From Hyphomonas sp. (GTDB lineage: Bacteria > Pseudomonadota > Alphaproteobacteria > Caulobacterales > Hyphomonadaceae), in assembly GCA_029287305.1 (NCBI GenBank), contig JARFRJ010000252.1:1-7274 (forward strand): 7,274 bases of DNA, in the 5' to 3' direction. Below are positions 5,986 through 7,274 of the stretch, piece after piece. Within the stretch, counting starts at the first letter, position 1. Every line of letters starts with the position of its first letter. Below the pieces are notes generated by a model, which worked only from the letters and a program-made list of their open reading frames with translations, searched no databases and had not been told where the DNA came from. The position numbers and the translations under genes are program-made.

Positions 5986-7101
5986 TTATCCATCTTCACG
6001 ATAGGCCAAAAGCAACAGACAGCTTAGGGCGCCCAAAAGGGGGGGAATCCACGCCGCCAGCCAAACGGCAACAAGGCCATTCAGGGCCAGGCTTTTTGTA
6101 ATTTCTAGGCTGACAAATAGGATCAGACCTGCGCTCAATGCAAAACCAGCCTGCACGGCGATATTACCCAGACGGGCAAGCCTAAGGCCTGCCAAAGCTC
6201 CGATAAGAGCCATGGCTGCAAACAGAACTGGCAAGGTGATCAGCCCATACCATCGAAGCTGATAAGGTGTCGCATCCAGACCGCTCAACTGAAATCGCCT
6301 GATAAAGTCAGGCAGGGACCAGAAGGTAACCGTTCTCGGCTTTAAAAAGCCATCCATCAAATCGTCCGGCCTTAGCTCAGTTTGCAAAGACATCTGCGAA
6401 TACGTGATTGTGCTCTGATCGGGATAAATTTCCCGCACAGTCTCAAGCTTCCAGGACCCCTTTTCCAGGGTGGCTTGCTCTGCATTCAGGCGTCTTTTGA
6501 TCATCGATCCGGTTGAAACGGACTTGGCGTCACCTCGTCTTTCCTCGAAGATTTTGACATCTCTGAGCTGATTGCCCGTCGCGTCCATGCTTTTGGCATG
6601 TATGATTCTCTGCAGGTGGGCATCGCCCTCGCTCATCCACAGGCCGGCATCTGTCGCAGATATATTGGTTTTTTCCTGATTGAGAAGCTGTGCCCGCTCA
6701 TTTTCAAATTGCTTTGCCAGATTTGCACCGAGCGGGGAAATGACCATCATCGTGATCAGGCCGACAAGGCCCGCCAATATGCAGATAGGTGACAGGAAGC
6801 GCCAAGCCGAGAGGCCAGACGCACGGATGACGATCAGCTCTGCTTGAAGGCTCATTTGCCGATACGCTAAAATTGCCGCGATAAGTAAGGTAAAGGGCAG
6901 GATTTGCTCGATCAACATTGGCAGTTTAAGCGCCGAGAGATAAATCGCTTCTGCTAGGCTTAACTCTGCGCGCGTGCCGATTGTACGTATTTGCTCAATC
7001 GTATCGACCAGCCAAATGATCGACGTAATGACAAGCATAACCAGCAGAAACATTCTCAAGTTTCGGCGGAATATATAGCGCTCTAAACGCGAGGCCAACA
7101 T
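5986..7101 (-). CDS. lptG: LPS export ABC transporter permease LptG
   Basis: The 371-residue inner-membrane protein pairs with LptF and the ATPase LptB to extract lipopolysaccharide and pass it to the periplasmic Lpt bridge. It shows the YjgP/YjgQ layout: three N-terminal membrane segments (about 16-36, 55-79 and 102-124), a periplasmic beta-jellyroll-like domain (about 125-280), and three C-terminal segments (about 285-306, 314-336 and 343-366). The cytoplasmic stretch with E88 and RASG (93-96) is the conserved region that contacts the ATPase. The DTIEQIR motif (33-39) near TM1 favours LptG over LptF. The start at 7101 is chosen because it gives the expected N-terminus (MLASRLERYIFRR) and its ATG shares one base with the lptF stop (TGATG). 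A longer reading from 7221 would add 40 residues that are only the lptF 3' end in another frame. Confidence 0.93.
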   Translation of the reverse strand: MLASRLERYIFRRNLRMFLLVMLVITSIIWLVDTIEQIRTIGTRAELSLAEAIYLSALKLPMLIEQILPFTLLIAAILAYRQMSLQAELIVIRASGLSAWRFLSPICILAGLVGLITMMVISPLGANLAKQFENERAQLLNQEKTNISATDAGLWMSEGDAHLQRIIHAKSMDATGNQLRDVKIFEERRGDAKSVSTGSMIKRRLNAEQATLEKGSWKLETVREIYPDQSTITYSQMSLQTELRPDDLMDGFLKPRTVTFWSLPDFIRRFQLSGLDATPYQLRWYGLITLPVLFAAMALIGALAGLRLARLGNIAVQAGFALSAGLILFVSLEITKSLALNGLVAVWLAAWIPPLLGALSCLLLLAYREDG

Positions 7102-7274
7102 CAGACAGGGTCCATTTCTGCGTGCGCCTGCAAAACCGGGCGCTTCAATAAAGGTTTCAGACGATGGCCTGAAAAATAGGTGAACGCGGCCAAACCTATG
7201 GTAAAAAGCGGTAATATCCATAATCCGATGTTCAAGGCCGGTAAATTTTCAGCTTCAGAGCGAAGCAGGATGTG
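7101..7274 (-). CDS. lptF: LPS export ABC transporter permease LptF, C-terminal fragment (5' end outside window)
   Basis: Reading the minus strand from base 7274 gives 57 codons, open to the window edge, ending in TGA at 7103-7101. The peptide begins HILLRSEAENLP, continues with a hydrophobic helix (GLWILPLFTIGLAAFTYF) and closes with a basic cytoplasmic tail (HRLKPLLKRPV). A last transmembrane helix with a short basic tail is how LptF/LptG permeases end, and lptF directly precedes lptG in many proteobacteria. The TGATG junction with lptG implies coupled translation of the two subunits, which form a heterodimer. Identity as LptF rests on this context and helix layout, since most of the protein is not in the window. 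Confidence 0.82.
   Translation of the reverse strand, partial: HILLRSEAENLPALNIGLWILPLFTIGLAAFTYFSGHRLKPLLKRPVLQAHAEMDPV

Noticed and set aside
5984..5992. DnaA box-like TTATCCATC near the lptG stop
   Set aside because: It is a single imperfect match with no cluster of boxes or origin-like features nearby.

Overview
The window looks like ordinary chromosomal DNA from a Gram-negative bacterium, most likely an alphaproteobacterium of moderate GC content. The evidence is the LPS-export permeases (LptF/LptG), an outer-membrane beta-barrel protein ending in phenylalanine, a TopA with a Lys/Ala-rich tail, and the YgfZ, Tag and long FabH-like sequence types. The phylum-level call is an inference from sequence flavour; no rRNA or tRNA is present to anchor it.

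Left part, plus strand: the C-terminal end of an outer-membrane barrel protein (1-276) is followed by a strong intrinsic terminator (321-354). Next is a translationally coupled pair, ygfZ (459-1190) and tag (true start 1187). These encode a folate-binding Fe-S maintenance protein and 3-methyladenine DNA glycosylase I. A 244-bp gap (1781-2024) carries several inverted repeats. Then comes a 373-residue FabH-like ketoacyl synthase III (2025-3146) of the long type resembling Pseudomonas PA3286.

Right part, minus strand: topA (5921-3324) converges on the FabH-like gene across a 177-bp gap holding a 13-bp tandem repeat and an AT-rich stretch. Upstream of topA are lptG (7101-5986) and, running off the right edge, the last 57 codons of lptF (7274-7101). 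The lptF stop and lptG start share one base (TGATG). The longer reading of lptG that starts at 7221 is wrong, because its first 40 codons lie over the lptF 3' end in another frame.

The genes cover unrelated housekeeping jobs: LPS transport, DNA topology, alkylation repair, Fe-S enzyme maintenance and fatty-acid initiation. I see no mobile element, CRISPR array, toxin-antitoxin pair or defence system, and no convincing novel system. The items most worth a second look are the hidden lptF end with the corrected lptG start, the hairpin cluster after tag, and the 13-bp repeat between the convergent genes.
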